Shown here: piece by piece, positions 33,620 to 42,999 of the stretch | Position numbering within the stretch: position 1 is the first letter of the stretch | Layout of the letters: each line of letters starts with the position of its first letter | Assembly (NCBI GenBank): GCA_963849105.1 | Contig: CAWKGD010000006.1 | Span: forward strand, 372,001-436,000 | Direction: 5' to 3' | Source: CAVRXQ01 sp963849105 | GTDB lineage: Bacteria; Actinomycetota; Acidimicrobiia; Acidimicrobiales; Bog-793 | DNA length: 64,000 nucleotides | The notes under the pieces: generated by a model | What the model saw: the letters and a program-made list of their open reading frames with translations, nothing else | Database searches by the model: none | What the model was told of the DNA's origin: nothing | Program-made: the position numbers and the translations under genes

Positions 33620-35764
33620 TCAGTACGCGGCGAGTTCGCGCGCCGCGGCGGCGATGCCGTCCGGTTGGGGCAGCACCGCACGTTCGAGGCCCGGCTCGTA
33701 GCCGACCCAGGTGTCGGGCGCGGCATGGCGGCGGACCGGCGCGTCGAGGTCCTCGAAGCAGTCGCTTGCGACGAACGCCGCAACCTCGGCACCGAAGCCC
33801 GAGGTGATGACGTCTTCGTGGACGACGAGGCAGCGCCCGGTTTTTTTCACCGATTCGGCGATCGCTTCGTGGTCGTAGGGAGAAAGGGTGCGAAGGTCGA
33901 TCACCTCGATCTCGACGCCCTGTTCGGCGAGCCTTTCGGCGGCGACGAGGGAGCGCTGCACCGTCGCGCCCCAGGTGATGATCGTCAGGTCGTCACCCGC
34001 GCGCCGCGTCGCCGCCTTGCCGATCGGTATGACGTAGTCGGGAGGCGGGAACGGATCGGTCGTGTAGCGCTGGCGGAACAGGTGCTTGTGTTCGAGGAAC
34101 ATCACTGGGTCCTCACACCGGAACGCGGCGCGCAAAAGCCCCGCGACGTCGCTGGCGCGCGAGGGGTAGATGATGATCAGGCCGGGGATATGGGTGAAGA
34201 TCGACTCGCCGCTTTGGGAGTGCCAGATCGCGCCGCCGTGCAGGTAGCCGCCGATCGCGGTGCGGATGACCATCGGTAAGTTGAACGACCCATTCGAGCG
34301 CCAGCGCGTCGTCGCGACCTCCGATCGCAGCTGCTGCATCGCCGTCCAGATGTAGTCGAAGAACTGGATCTCTGGCGCCGGATGCAGACCGCGCAGCGCC
34401 TGTCCGACGGCGCGGCCGATGATGTTCGCTTCGGCGAGCGGTGTGTTGTAGCAGCGATCGCTTCCAAAGGAGCGTTGCAGACCGGCGGTGAGGCCGAACA
34501 CGCCTCCGAGGCCCTCCAAGTCGTTTTGTGACGCGTCGGCGACGTCTTCGCCGAAGACGCGAACACGTTCGTCGGCCGCCATCACCTCATGCAGGGTGCG
34601 GCGGATCGCCTCGCCGAACATCACCGGATCGCCATCTTGCGAAGGCGCCGGGGGGTCGGGGATCTCGGGCAGCACGACGAGGTGCTCCATCACCGACTTC
34701 GGATCCGGCTTGTCCGCCGAGACCGCTTCCTGGCCCGCCTCGGCGACGAGCGCGTGCACCTCTGCGCGGATCTGTTCGTCGAGCGCCTCTGAGAGGATGC
34801 CGGCGCGCAGCAATTCGTCGCGCAGGCGCCGGATCGGGTCGCCCGCCAGATCGAGCTCGATCGCGTGCGGGTCGCGGTACTTCTTCTGGTTATCCGAGGA
34901 CGAATGCGGTCCGAGCCGGATCACCCGACCGTGGATCAGCGCCGGACCCTCACCGGCGCGGGCGCGGGCGACGGCGGGGGCGGCCTTTTGGCGGGTCTCG
35001 AAGTAATCGCAGCCGTCGGTCCGGACGATCTCCAGGCCCGGGAACGCCGAGACGAGCTCGGAGATCGGGGCAGGGGATTGATCGGCGACGGGGACCGAGA
35101 TCGCGTAGCCGTTGTCCTCGACGACGTAGACGACCGGAAGTCGGAGTCGGCACGCCGTGTTCAGACTTTCCCAGAACTCGCCCTCGGAGGTGGCGCCGTC
35201 GCCGAGCGAGACATAGACGACCTCGTCGGCGTGTGCCCCGATGCCCTCGAGACCCCGGCGGGCGATGTAGCGCCCCCCCTCGGCACAGCCGATCGCCGGG
35301 AGGCACTGGCTGCCCGTCGGGCTCGACTGGGTGGCGATGTTGAGACGCTTGTCGCCCCAGTGCGAGGGCATCTGGCGCCCACCGGAGGCGGGGTCGTCAG
35401 CCGCCCCCACCGCCTGGTACAGGACGTCGCGGGGATGGACGCCGAGGGCGAGGACGAGGGCGAGGTCGCGGTAGTACGGGAAGAACCAGTCGTAGCCGGG
35501 CCGCAGCGAACGGGCGATGCCGATGAGCAGGATTTCGTGGCCCTCGCCGGAGATGTGGAAGTACGTCCGCCCCTGCTTGTGCAAAATGAGCTGCCGTTCG
35601 TCGGTAGCGCGGGAAAGACAGGCCATCCGGTAGTCGGCGAGCGCTTCTTGGGAGGGAACGCCCCTCCACGTCGCCGGCGCGCCTGGCGCGACGATCGAGC
35701 TCAATGCATCCGTGAGGACCTCGTCGACACCAGGATCCCTGCCGTGCCGCATCGACATCGTCAT
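33620..35764 (-). CDS. Fused alpha-beta E1 component of an alpha-keto acid dehydrogenase
   Basis: A 714-residue thiamine-diphosphate enzyme in which the alpha and beta chains are one protein. The alpha part (about 1-360) has GDGATSEGEFWESLNTACRLRLPVVYVVEDNGYAIS, the ThDP and magnesium site, and GPHSSSDNQKKYRD. The beta part (about 390-714) has VFGEDVAD, NTPLAEANIIGRAVG, IQFFDYIWTAMQQL and EVIDLRTLSPYD. This is the E1 of branched-chain keto acid, pyruvate or acetoin dehydrogenase complexes. No E2 or E3 gene is adjacent. I chose ATG 35764 because GGGAGG lies 9 bases upstream. Confidence 0.88.
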   Translation of the reverse strand: MTMSMRHGRDPGVDEVLTDALSSIVAPGAPATWRGVPSQEALADYRMACLSRATDERQLILHKQGRTYFHISGEGHEILLIGIARSLRPGYDWFFPYYRDLALVLALGVHPRDVLYQAVGAADDPASGGRQMPSHWGDKRLNIATQSSPTGSQCLPAIGCAEGGRYIARRGLEGIGAHADEVVYVSLGDGATSEGEFWESLNTACRLRLPVVYVVEDNGYAISVPVADQSPAPISELVSAFPGLEIVRTDGCDYFETRQKAAPAVARARAGEGPALIHGRVIRLGPHSSSDNQKKYRDPHAIELDLAGDPIRRLRDELLRAGILSEALDEQIRAEVHALVAEAGQEAVSADKPDPKSVMEHLVVLPEIPDPPAPSQDGDPVMFGEAIRRTLHEVMAADERVRVFGEDVADASQNDLEGLGGVFGLTAGLQRSFGSDRCYNTPLAEANIIGRAVGQALRGLHPAPEIQFFDYIWTAMQQLRSEVATTRWRSNGSFNLPMVIRTAIGGYLHGGAIWHSQSGESIFTHIPGLIIIYPSRASDVAGLLRAAFRCEDPVMFLEHKHLFRQRYTTDPFPPPDYVIPIGKAATRRAGDDLTIITWGATVQRSLVAAERLAEQGVEIEVIDLRTLSPYDHEAIAESVKKTGRCLVVHEDVITSGFGAEVAAFVASDCFEDLDAPVRRHAAPDTWVGYEPGLERAVLPQPDGIAAAARELAAY

Positions 35765-35927
35765 CGATTCGCCATCCTCCCGCCGAAGCACCGAACGATC
35801 TGCCGTCCTGGCGGCCTTACGCGACCGCCGGAAACCTTATCGAGGCTGTTTGTGGCTCTGGGGGCCGATCGGCGGTATTCAGGGGCGTCGCCGCCGCGTA
35901 GCATGGTCGCAGGAAGAAGGAGGGCCC

Positions 35928-36137
35928 GTGCTCGCTGACATCTTCGGCCCCGACGGTCTCATCATCATCGCGGTCATCGTGGTCGTGCTGCTGTTCGGCG
36001 GAAGCCAGCTCCCGAAGCTCGCTCGCGGCCTCGGCTCTGCTTCGCACGAATTCAAAAAGGGCCTCGCCGAAGGCGATGCCACTTCGAAGGCGGACGAGCC
36101 AACCCCGACCGAGTCGTCGAAGGAGTCTGGGGCTTGA
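35928..36137 (+). CDS. tatA: Twin-arginine translocase subunit TatA
   Basis: A 69-residue protein with one N-terminal helix (IIIAVIVVVLLFGGSQLPKLARGLGSASHEFKKG): the membrane segment, the FG hinge, the amphipathic helix and an acidic tail of TatA. It forms the pore for folded proteins. The GTG start is preceded by AGAAGGAGG. tatC is not in view. The Rieske protein of this window carries a twin-arginine motif and is a likely client. Confidence 0.9.
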   Translation: MLADIFGPDGLIIIAVIVVVLLFGGSQLPKLARGLGSASHEFKKGLAEGDATSKADEPTPTESSKESGA

Positions 36138-36163
36138 GCTGACCGCTCCCGTGTGAAACGGCG

Positions 36164-36751
36164 ATGAGCCGGAGCAAGGACGCGGTCGAGAACGAACAGA
36201 CCCCGGCGCCGCGTCGTCGCGTCTCGTTCCTCGCCCACCAAGTCGCGGAGTACGTCGTCGCGCTGGCGCTGATCGCTGTCGGGTTCCACGCGAGCGGCGG
36301 CGCGGAGATCTCGCTCGTCACTTCGGGGATCTTGCTCGCCGTGCTGAACCTCGTCACCTCGGGGCCGCTCGGCGCGCTCGGCTGGCTCAGCCGACGGGCG
36401 CACCACGCCGGTGACCTCGTCGTCGCGACGGCGTTGATCGCGTTACCGATCGTCTTTTATTCCCATCTCCATGCGGTCGGTATTGCGATCAGCGAAGCCG
36501 TCGCGGCCCTGATCATCTGGATGGAGCGCTCGACAAGCTACGCCGCGTCACCGCCACGCCGCCGCGGGGGCGACGACGGAGCGAGCACGGAGCCGTCGAC
36601 GGCCCAGGCGGTGGGGGCGGCGGCTGCGGCGTTGCCGCCGGAAGCGGCGAGGGTGGCGAAGGTCGCGGCGCACCGGATCGGACTTTTTGCCGGCGTCACC
36701 CGTCGCGTCATGCGCGAGCACCGAGACGAGCAGAACGTGCCGCGCAACTAA
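36164..36751 (+). CDS. Hypothetical membrane protein
   Basis: A 195-residue protein with about four helices between residues 27 and 117 (for example YVVALALIAVGFHA, SLVTSGILLAVLNLVTSG and DLVVATALIALPIVFY). A cytosolic Ala-rich tail of about 75 residues follows. I do not recognise a family. It stands between tatA and ctaC in the same direction, 26 bases after tatA, and may be cotranscribed with either. Confidence 0.65.
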   Translation: MSRSKDAVENEQTPAPRRRVSFLAHQVAEYVVALALIAVGFHASGGAEISLVTSGILLAVLNLVTSGPLGALGWLSRRAHHAGDLVVATALIALPIVFYSHLHAVGIAISEAVAALIIWMERSTSYAASPPRRRGGDDGASTEPSTAQAVGAAAAALPPEAARVAKVAAHRIGLFAGVTRRVMREHRDEQNVPRN

Positions 36752-36831
36752 GCCGACGCGCGTCAGCGAGCGGCAACGACCGCCGTTCTCCTGGTTGGCC
36801 TCGGTCTTTCGGTCCTCACTAGTGTCGCGCC

Positions 36832-37689
36832 GTGCCCTCCGTAGCACCGCCGGAATCGAGCCCGTCGCGCCCTTTTGTGGCGGGAAAACGGAGCATTTAC
36901 CGGCGAGCGCTGGTCCCGTTCGGGCTGCTCATCGGGGCGCTCGTCCTCGGCGGATGCAAGGTCCCGACCTTCGGCGCCTTCCGCGGCGTCACGGTCCAGG
37001 GTCACGACGAGTTCAAACTGTGGTTCGGGATGGTGATCGCCGGGCTCGTCGTAGCGATCATCGTGTGGCTGTTGATCTTCTGGTCGGTCGCCTTCTACCG
37101 GAAGAAAAAGGGCGACAACGCGCCGCCGAAGCAGTTCAACGAGCACGTGCCGCTCGAGATCACCTACACAGCGATCCCGATCGTCATCGTCGGTGTGATC
37201 TTTTATTTCACGGTGATCACCGAGAACGAGATCGACGCCGTTCCGCCTGCTTCTGAGACGGTTCACGTGCTCGCGTACCGCTGGGGATGGCAGTTCACGT
37301 ATGCGAACGGCCAAAACGTCCCCCAGCGCGTCGTCATCCGCACCGCCGCCGAGCCGAAGTTGCTCGCCCAGAATCCGAAGTCGAGCCAGTACCCGCAGTT
37401 GGTGCTGCCGCTCGGTGAGCGGACGAAGATCGTTCTGACCTCCAACGACGTCGTGCACAGCTTCTACGTGCCACAGTTCAACTTCAGTCGGATGGCGCTT
37501 CCCGGATTCACGAACCGTTTCGAGTTCACGCCTACACGACTCGGCGTCTATGACGGACAGTGCAACACGTATTGCGGCCTGTACCACTCCGAGATGCTGT
37601 TCAGCGTGCGCGTCGTGACGAAGTCGGCCTTCGCGAGCTGGATCAGCCATGAACAGTCAACCCAAGCCGTGCAAGGAGCGGCGTCATGA
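36832..37689 (+). CDS. ctaC: Cytochrome c oxidase subunit II
   Basis: A 285-residue subunit of the aa3 oxidase. The signal segment ends LVLGGCKVP, which fits a lipobox. Two helices follow (LWFGMVIAGLVVAIIVWLLIFW and ITYTAIPIVIVGVIFYFTV). The cupredoxin domain has YRWGWQFTY, DVVHSFYVPQF and CNTYCGLYHSEM, so all CuA ligands are present. There is no cytochrome c domain; electrons would come directly from the dihaem QcrC. It overlaps ctaD by 4 bases. Confidence 0.95.
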   Translation: MPSVAPPESSPSRPFVAGKRSIYRRALVPFGLLIGALVLGGCKVPTFGAFRGVTVQGHDEFKLWFGMVIAGLVVAIIVWLLIFWSVAFYRKKKGDNAPPKQFNEHVPLEITYTAIPIVIVGVIFYFTVITENEIDAVPPASETVHVLAYRWGWQFTYANGQNVPQRVVIRTAAEPKLLAQNPKSSQYPQLVLPLGERTKIVLTSNDVVHSFYVPQFNFSRMALPGFTNRFEFTPTRLGVYDGQCNTYCGLYHSEMLFSVRVVTKSAFASWISHEQSTQAVQGAAS

Positions 37690-39440
37690 CGCTCGTCGCC
37701 GAGCGACCCCAGGTCGCCGCGCCGCAGCCCCACGAGCCCGAGCACGGACCGTCGGGCTTCATGAAGTGGATCACTTCGACCGACCACAAAGTGATCGGCA
37801 AGAGCTACCTCATCACCTCGTTCCTGTTCTTCTTGATGGCGGGCGCGTTCGCGATGATCATGCGCACCCAGCTGACGTCGCCGGACAGCACGATCGTCAG
37901 TCAGCACACCTACAACGAGCTGTTCACGATGCACGGCTCGCTGATGCTCTACCTGTTCGCCGGACCGTTCGCGTTTGGTGGGCTGGCGAACTTCATCGTG
38001 CCGCTGCAAGTCGGCGCACCGGACATGGCTTTCCCGCGCCTCAACGCGCTGAGCTACTGGCTGTACCTAGCCGGTGGTCTGACGATGATCGGCGGGTTCT
38101 TGACCGTCGGCGGTGCGGCGGACTTCGGGTGGGTGGCGTACGCGCCGTTGTCGGACTCGGTGAACTCGCCGGGCGCCGGACCCGACATGTGGATCGTCGC
38201 GCTCGTGCTCACTGGTTTTTCGGCGATCTTCACCGGCGTGAACATCATCACGACGGTCTTCTATTTACGAGCGCCGGGACTCACCATGTTCCGGCTGCCG
38301 ATCTTCACCTGGAACATGGTCGTCACCGCGATCCTGATCCTGATCGCGTTCCCGGTTTTGACCGCGGCGCTCATCATGTTGTGGTGCGACCGCAACATCG
38401 GCGCGCATATCTATTCGGTGCAGGGCGGTGGGGTACCGGTGTTGTGGCAGAACCTCTTCTGGTTCTTCGGACACCCGGAGGTGTACATCCTCGCCTTGCC
38501 CTACTTCGGGATCGTCACCGACGTGCTGGCGACGTTCTCCCGCAAGCCGGTCTTCGGCTACCGGGGGATGATCTTCGCGACGATCTCCATCGGGGCGCTG
38601 TCCACGAGCGTGTGGGCGCACCACATGTTCACGACCGGCGTCGTGCTGCTGCCGTTCTTCTCGCTGATGTCGTATCTCATCGCCGTGCCGACGGGGGTGA
38701 AGTTCTTCAACTGGATCGGCACGATGTGGCGGGGCAAGTTGACCTTCGAAGCTCCGATGCTGTTCGCGGTCGGCTTTTTGATCGTGTTCTTGTTCGGCGG
38801 TGTGACGGGCATCTTCCTCGCGTCACCGCCGATCGACTTCGCGACACACGACACCTACTTCGTCGTGGCGCACTTCCACGAGGTGCTCTTCGGCTCGGCG
38901 GTCTTCGGCGGATTCGCCGGGATCTACTACTGGTATCCGAAGATCACTGGGCGGATGATGAACGACCGGCTCGGCAAGGTGAGCTTCTGGTTCATGTTCA
39001 TCGGGTTCTGGGTGACCTTCATGCCGCAGTACCTGCTCGGCCTCCACGGCATGCCGCGACGGATCGCCGAGTACTCGCCGGACCGCGGGTGGGAGGCCCT
39101 CAATCGGATCTCAACGGGCGGCGCGTACCTGCTGTTCATTTCCGTCGCGGTCATGCTCGTCAACTTCTATGTCTCGTGGCGACGACCGGTGCGAGCGTCG
39201 GGCAACCCCTGGGACGGCCAGACGTTGGAGTGGGCGTGCTCGTCTCCGCCGCCGCACCACAACTTTGAGTTCATCCCGCCGATTCGTTCGGAACGCCCCG
39301 TTTGGGACTACAACCATCCAGAGCACCGGACGATCCCGCAGCACGGACGCCGAGCGCGCCGCGACCCGGTGCTCGCCGAGGCTTCGGCGATGGTCGACGC
39401 CGCCGCGCCGCACGGCAACGGTCAAGGAGCGGCGCCGTGA
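37686..39440 (+). CDS. ctaD: Cytochrome c oxidase subunit I
   Basis: A 584-residue haem-copper oxidase subunit with twelve helices. Metal ligands are visible: H in MHGSLMLYLF (low-spin haem), WFFGHPEVYILALPYFG (CuB histidine and cross-linked tyrosine), AHHMF (CuB) and VAHFHEVLFG (both haems). The helix VI glutamate (GHPEV) marks an A-type enzyme with D channel. The reaction is the four-electron reduction of oxygen with proton pumping. The C-terminal 60 residues are hydrophilic, as in actinobacterial CtaD. Confidence 0.97.
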   Translation: MTLVAERPQVAAPQPHEPEHGPSGFMKWITSTDHKVIGKSYLITSFLFFLMAGAFAMIMRTQLTSPDSTIVSQHTYNELFTMHGSLMLYLFAGPFAFGGLANFIVPLQVGAPDMAFPRLNALSYWLYLAGGLTMIGGFLTVGGAADFGWVAYAPLSDSVNSPGAGPDMWIVALVLTGFSAIFTGVNIITTVFYLRAPGLTMFRLPIFTWNMVVTAILILIAFPVLTAALIMLWCDRNIGAHIYSVQGGGVPVLWQNLFWFFGHPEVYILALPYFGIVTDVLATFSRKPVFGYRGMIFATISIGALSTSVWAHHMFTTGVVLLPFFSLMSYLIAVPTGVKFFNWIGTMWRGKLTFEAPMLFAVGFLIVFLFGGVTGIFLASPPIDFATHDTYFVVAHFHEVLFGSAVFGGFAGIYYWYPKITGRMMNDRLGKVSFWFMFIGFWVTFMPQYLLGLHGMPRRIAEYSPDRGWEALNRISTGGAYLLFISVAVMLVNFYVSWRRPVRASGNPWDGQTLEWACSSPPPHHNFEFIPPIRSERPVWDYNHPEHRTIPQHGRRARRDPVLAEASAMVDAAAPHGNGQGAAP

Positions 39441-39850
39441 GGGCCGAAGCGGTCTTCTTGTTGGTGATCGCGATCTTCGGGGTCGTCGTCGCGGTCATTT
39501 TCTGGGCGATCGGGCTCGCCGACGTCTATCGCGATATGACCGGCGGCGGCACGATCATGCTCGTCGCCGTCGGCCTGCTTGGCCTCGTTCCCGGCTCGTA
39601 CTACTTCTGGTGGTCGCGCCGCATGACGCCGCGCGCCGAGGACAACCCGAACGCACTGCAGTCAGACGGGGCGGGCGTTGTCGGGTCGTTCCCGAGCTCG
39701 AGCATCTGGCCCTTCGTGCTCGGTTTCGGCTTCGCGATGATCGCGCTCGCGTTCGTCTTCGGCATTTGGACCGGTGTTTTCGGCGGCGCCGTGCTCGCGA
39801 CGGCGGTCGCTGGTGTGATCAGCGAGAGCCGAAGAGGCGGGACCGTCTAA
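39437..39850 (+). CDS. ctaF: Cytochrome c oxidase subunit IV, actinobacterial type
   Basis: A 137-residue protein with four helices: LLVIAIFGVVVAVIFWAIG, TIMLVAVGLLGLVPGSYYFWWS, then after PEDNP-like hydrophilic text WPFVLGFGFAMIALAFVFGIW and a last one. This is the actinobacterial CtaF accessory subunit. The GTG overlaps the ctaD stop by 4 bases behind AAGGAG. The gene is convergent with hisI, overlapping its end by 4 bases. Confidence 0.88.
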   Translation: MRAEAVFLLVIAIFGVVVAVIFWAIGLADVYRDMTGGGTIMLVAVGLLGLVPGSYYFWWSRRMTPRAEDNPNALQSDGAGVVGSFPSSSIWPFVLGFGFAMIALAFVFGIWTGVFGGAVLATAVAGVISESRRGGTV

Positions 39851-40227
39851 TCCTTTTCTGAGCTCCTCGTCGGAGCAGCAAAGCGCTCGGCGAAACACGA
39901 CCACGCGCCGGTGTGACACGCGCCGGTTCCTTGTTGGTCGACCTCGACGACGATCGCGTCGCCGTCGCAGTCGAGCAGCACCCGGCGCACGCGCTGGCGA
40001 TTGCCCGACGTCTCGCCCTTCGCCCAGAGCTGCTGGCGGCTGCGGGAGAAGAACCAGGTGCGCCCCGTCGTCAAGGTGAGTTGGAGCGCCTCGCGGTTCA
40101 TGTATCCGAGCATCAGGACGTCCTTGCTCGTTGCTTCCTGGACGATCGCCGGCACGAGTCCTTTCGTGTCGAAACGCACGTCGCCGAGGATTGTGAGGTC
40201 ATCGGGACGCGCGGCCTGCTCGCTCAT
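39847..40227 (-). CDS. hisI: Phosphoribosyl-AMP cyclohydrolase
   Basis: A 126-residue enzyme for the third histidine step, opening the purine ring of PR-AMP. Motifs are MLGYMNREALQLTLTTGRTWFFSRSR, KGETSGNRQ, DCDGDAIVVEVDQ and the zinc-binding ACHTGAWSC. It is the single-domain form; the PR-ATP pyrophosphatase gene hisE is not in the window. It overlaps hisF by 4 bases and is the last gene of the cluster. Confidence 0.95.
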   Translation of the reverse strand: MSEQAARPDDLTILGDVRFDTKGLVPAIVQEATSKDVLMLGYMNREALQLTLTTGRTWFFSRSRQQLWAKGETSGNRQRVRRVLLDCDGDAIVVEVDQQGTGACHTGAWSCFAERFAAPTRSSEKD

Positions 40228-40997
40228 CGCTTCTCGCTCTCTTCGATGGGTCGAACCGTGACGCCGACGCTCGCGAGGAACGCCTTGGCCTGTGCGACCG
40301 TGGCATGACCGAAGTGGAACAGCGACGCAGCGAGCAGCGCGTCGGCGCCTGCCCGGGCACCTTCGACGAGATGCTCGAGACGTCCGACGCCTCCTGAAGC
40401 GACGATCGGGATCGTCGCTGCTTGCGACACAGCCGACACGAGGTCGAGGTCGTAGCCGAGCTCGGTGCCGTCACGATCCATCGAGGTGACGAGCAACTCA
40501 CCCGCACCGAGTCGCTCGGAAAGGATCGCCCAGCTCATCGCGTCGATCCCGGTTGGATGACGCCCGCCATGGCTGTACACCTCGTAGTGCTCGTTGCGGC
40601 GCGAGGCGTCGATCGCGACGACGACGCACTGCGACCCGAAGGTCGCGGCGAGCTCTGAGACGAGTGCGGGTCGGGCGAGCGCAGCGGTGTTCACCGTCAC
40701 CTTGTCGGCGCCCGCCGACAACAGCCGTCGCGCGTCGTCCTCCGAGCGGACGCCGCCGCCGACGGTGAGCGGGATGAACAGCTGCTCCGCGGCGCGCGCC
40801 ACGACCTCGACGATCACGTCGCGCTCGTCGCTCGACGCGGTGATGTCGAGAAGGACCACCTCGTCCGCGCCCTCCTCGCCGTAACGGCGGGCGAGTTCGG
40901 CAGGATCTCCCGCGTCGCGCAGGTCCTCGAATTGCACCCCTTTCACGACGCGCCCGTGGGTGACGTCGAGGCAGGGGATGACCCTTACCGTTCGCAC
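40224..40997 (-). CDS. hisF: Imidazole glycerol phosphate synthase, cyclase subunit
   Basis: A 257-residue TIM barrel that, with HisH, makes imidazole glycerol phosphate and AICAR. It has the catalytic aspartates in PCLDVTHGRVVKG and VAIDASR, the phosphate loops VGGGVRS and ASGGVG, and SMDRDGTELGYD. GTG 40997 gives the normal N-terminus (VRTVRVIPCLD) and overlaps the hisA end by 13 bases. Confidence 0.95.
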   Translation of the reverse strand: MRTVRVIPCLDVTHGRVVKGVQFEDLRDAGDPAELARRYGEEGADEVVLLDITASSDERDVIVEVVARAAEQLFIPLTVGGGVRSEDDARRLLSAGADKVTVNTAALARPALVSELAATFGSQCVVVAIDASRRNEHYEVYSHGGRHPTGIDAMSWAILSERLGAGELLVTSMDRDGTELGYDLDLVSAVSQAATIPIVASGGVGRLEHLVEGARAGADALLAASLFHFGHATVAQAKAFLASVGVTVRPIEESEKR

Positions 40998-41731
40998 GCC
41001 GCGATTGCCTCCTTCATCGAGAGCGCGCCGGACACGAGCGCCTTGCCGACGATGACGCCCGAAAGGTGCCGACCGCCTAGCTCCAGCATCGCCAACTGCT
41101 CGAGGTCGTCCGCGCTGGAGACGCCTCCCGAGGCGTAGACGTCGTGTGCGGTTCGCTCGAGCGTGAACCACAGTCCGGCGATGTCGGGACCTGCGAGCGT
41201 CCCGTCTCGTCCGATGCTGGTCACGACGACGCCGCCAACGGGCAGGTCGGCGAGTCGCTCCAACATCTGCGAGAGGTCAAGGCCTCCGGAATGTTCCCAG
41301 CCGCGTACCGCGAGCGTGTAGGTCCCCGAGGAGTCATCGGCGCGGTAGTCGAGGCCGATCAGCACGTGCTGTGCGAACCGGTCCCCAGCGTCGCGGGCGA
41401 ACCGATCGTCCTCGATTGCCGCCGTGCCGAGGATCACGCGATCGACCCCGATACCGAGGAGCGATTCGATCGTCGTGAGCGCCCGGACTCCGCCACCGAA
41501 CTGAATGGGTACCGGCACACTTGCAACGAGATCGGCGACGACCGCTTGGTGGACGGGAGCCCCGGCGCGCGTCGCGTCGAGATCGACGACGTGCAGTCGG
41601 CGCGCGCCGTCTTCGACGTAGCTCGCCGCGAGCTCGACCGGATCCCCGTAGCTCGTCGCTTGGGCGAAGTCGCCCTGGACGAGGCGTACGGCCCGGCCCT
41701 CGTGGAGGTCGATCGCCGGAATGCACTCCAT
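40985..41731 (-). CDS. hisA: ProFAR isomerase (HisA, possibly bifunctional PriA)
   Basis: A 248-residue TIM barrel. The catalytic aspartates lie in PAIDLHEGRAVRLVQGD and TSIGRDGTLAGPD. The phosphate loops are FGGGVR and ASGGVSS. In actinobacteria this protein often also isomerises PRA for tryptophan (PriA); the sequence alone does not settle whether it does so here, and no trpF lies nearby. It sits between hisH and hisF. Confidence 0.93.
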   Translation of the reverse strand: MECIPAIDLHEGRAVRLVQGDFAQATSYGDPVELAASYVEDGARRLHVVDLDATRAGAPVHQAVVADLVASVPVPIQFGGGVRALTTIESLLGIGVDRVILGTAAIEDDRFARDAGDRFAQHVLIGLDYRADDSSGTYTLAVRGWEHSGGLDLSQMLERLADLPVGGVVVTSIGRDGTLAGPDIAGLWFTLERTAHDVYASGGVSSADDLEQLAMLELGGRHLSGVIVGKALVSGALSMKEAIAACER

Positions 41732-41740
41732 CGGGCGCGC

Positions 41741-42373
41741 TCAGTTCTTTGCCGCGCCGTCGCACAGCGCGGCGAAGCTTGTGAGGAGCGTGAGCCCTTC
41801 GTCGGCGGACTTCTCGGGATGGAACTGCGTGCCGTAACACGCACCGGTTTCGACGACGGCGACGACTTCGCTCCCGTAATCACAGGTCGCGACGACTGAC
41901 GTGGCGACTGCCGGTGACGGAACGGGGGCGTAGGAGTGGACGAAGTAGAACCACGGGTGTTCGGCGTTCTGCTGCAAGAGCGCGGAGTCGCGACCCGAGA
42001 CGCGATCGAGGGTGTTCCACTGCATCTGTGGGAGCTTCATCTCGCTCGTGAGTCGACGGACCGATCCCTCCAAGACGCCGAGTCCGGCCACGCGTGGGCT
42101 CTCTTCGGACTCTTCATAGAGCAGCTGCAGACCGACGCAGATCCCGAGCAACGGGACGCGATCGCGCACCGCGTCGCGGACGATGTCGTCGAGGCCGCTC
42201 TCGTGCAGCGCCGTTGCGCACGCGCCGAAGTTCCCGACGCCCGGGAGGACGACGCCCGAGGCACCCTGCGCCTGTTCGGGTTCTGTCACGAGGCGCGCGT
42301 CAGCGCCGACGTGGCGCAAGGCCCGCTGCGCGGAGGCGAGATTGCCGATCCCATAATCGAGGACGGCAATCAC
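41741..42373 (-). CDS. hisH: Imidazole glycerol phosphate synthase, glutaminase subunit
   Basis: A 210-residue class I glutamine amidotransferase that feeds ammonia to HisF. Catalytic triad: C in LGICVGLQLL, H and E in GTQFHPEKS. The oxyanion strand is VLPGVGNFG and FVHSYAP is present. The GTG start lies 2 bases after the hisB stop. Confidence 0.95.
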   Translation of the reverse strand: MIAVLDYGIGNLASAQRALRHVGADARLVTEPEQAQGASGVVLPGVGNFGACATALHESGLDDIVRDAVRDRVPLLGICVGLQLLYEESEESPRVAGLGVLEGSVRRLTSEMKLPQMQWNTLDRVSGRDSALLQQNAEHPWFYFVHSYAPVPSPAVATSVVATCDYGSEVVAVVETGACYGTQFHPEKSADEGLTLLTSFAALCDGAAKN

Positions 42374-42375
42374 GA

Positions 42376-42999
42376 CTAGAGCACGCCCTTTGTCGAGGGG
42401 ATCTCCGTTCCCTCGACGCGCTTCGCGTCGCGAAACGCCCGACCGACCCCTTTGAAGCAGGACTCGAGGATGTGGTGGGTGTTCTTCCCGTAGCGGCAGG
42501 AGATGTGCAGGGTGACCTCCGCCGCGGTGACGAAGGCGCGAAAGAACTCCTCGGCGAGCTGCGGGTCGAAGGGCGGCTGGCCGAGCCCCGGTGTTTCTGG
42601 CGCGAATTCGACGTCGTAGTGGAGGAATGACCGTCCGGAGATGTCGAGCGCCACGTCGGCGAGCGCTTCGTCGAGCGGCAGCGAGATCGAGGCGAATCGG
42701 CGGATCCCCGCCTTGTCACCGAAGGCGTCGTTCAGTGCCTGACCAAAGACGATCCCTGTGTCCTCGACACTGTGGTGGGCGTCGACGTCGAGGTCGCCGC
42801 GCGCCGCGATGGCGAGATCGAGTTGTCCGTGCTTGCCGAGCTGGGAGAGCATGTGGTCGAAGAATGGGAGACCGGTCAAGACATTGACCTCACCTGATCC
42901 GTCGACATCGACGGCGACGGTGATGTCGCTCTCGTTCGTCTTGCGTTGCCGCTCGGCAAAACGCCGCGGCAGGTCTGTTCGTGCGTCGTCGTTCTTCAT
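42376..42999 (-). CDS. hisB: Imidazoleglycerol-phosphate dehydratase
   Basis: A 207-residue enzyme, the monofunctional form without a phosphatase domain. The manganese-binding repeats are FFDHMLSQLGKHG, DAHHSVEDTG, EFFRAFV and KNTHHILESCFKG. ATG 42999 has AAGGAGAG upstream and overlaps the hisC stop by 4 bases. Confidence 0.95.
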   Translation of the reverse strand: MKNDDARTDLPRRFAERQRKTNESDITVAVDVDGSGEVNVLTGLPFFDHMLSQLGKHGQLDLAIAARGDLDVDAHHSVEDTGIVFGQALNDAFGDKAGIRRFASISLPLDEALADVALDISGRSFLHYDVEFAPETPGLGQPPFDPQLAEEFFRAFVTAAEVTLHISCRYGKNTHHILESCFKGVGRAFRDAKRVEGTEIPSTKGVL

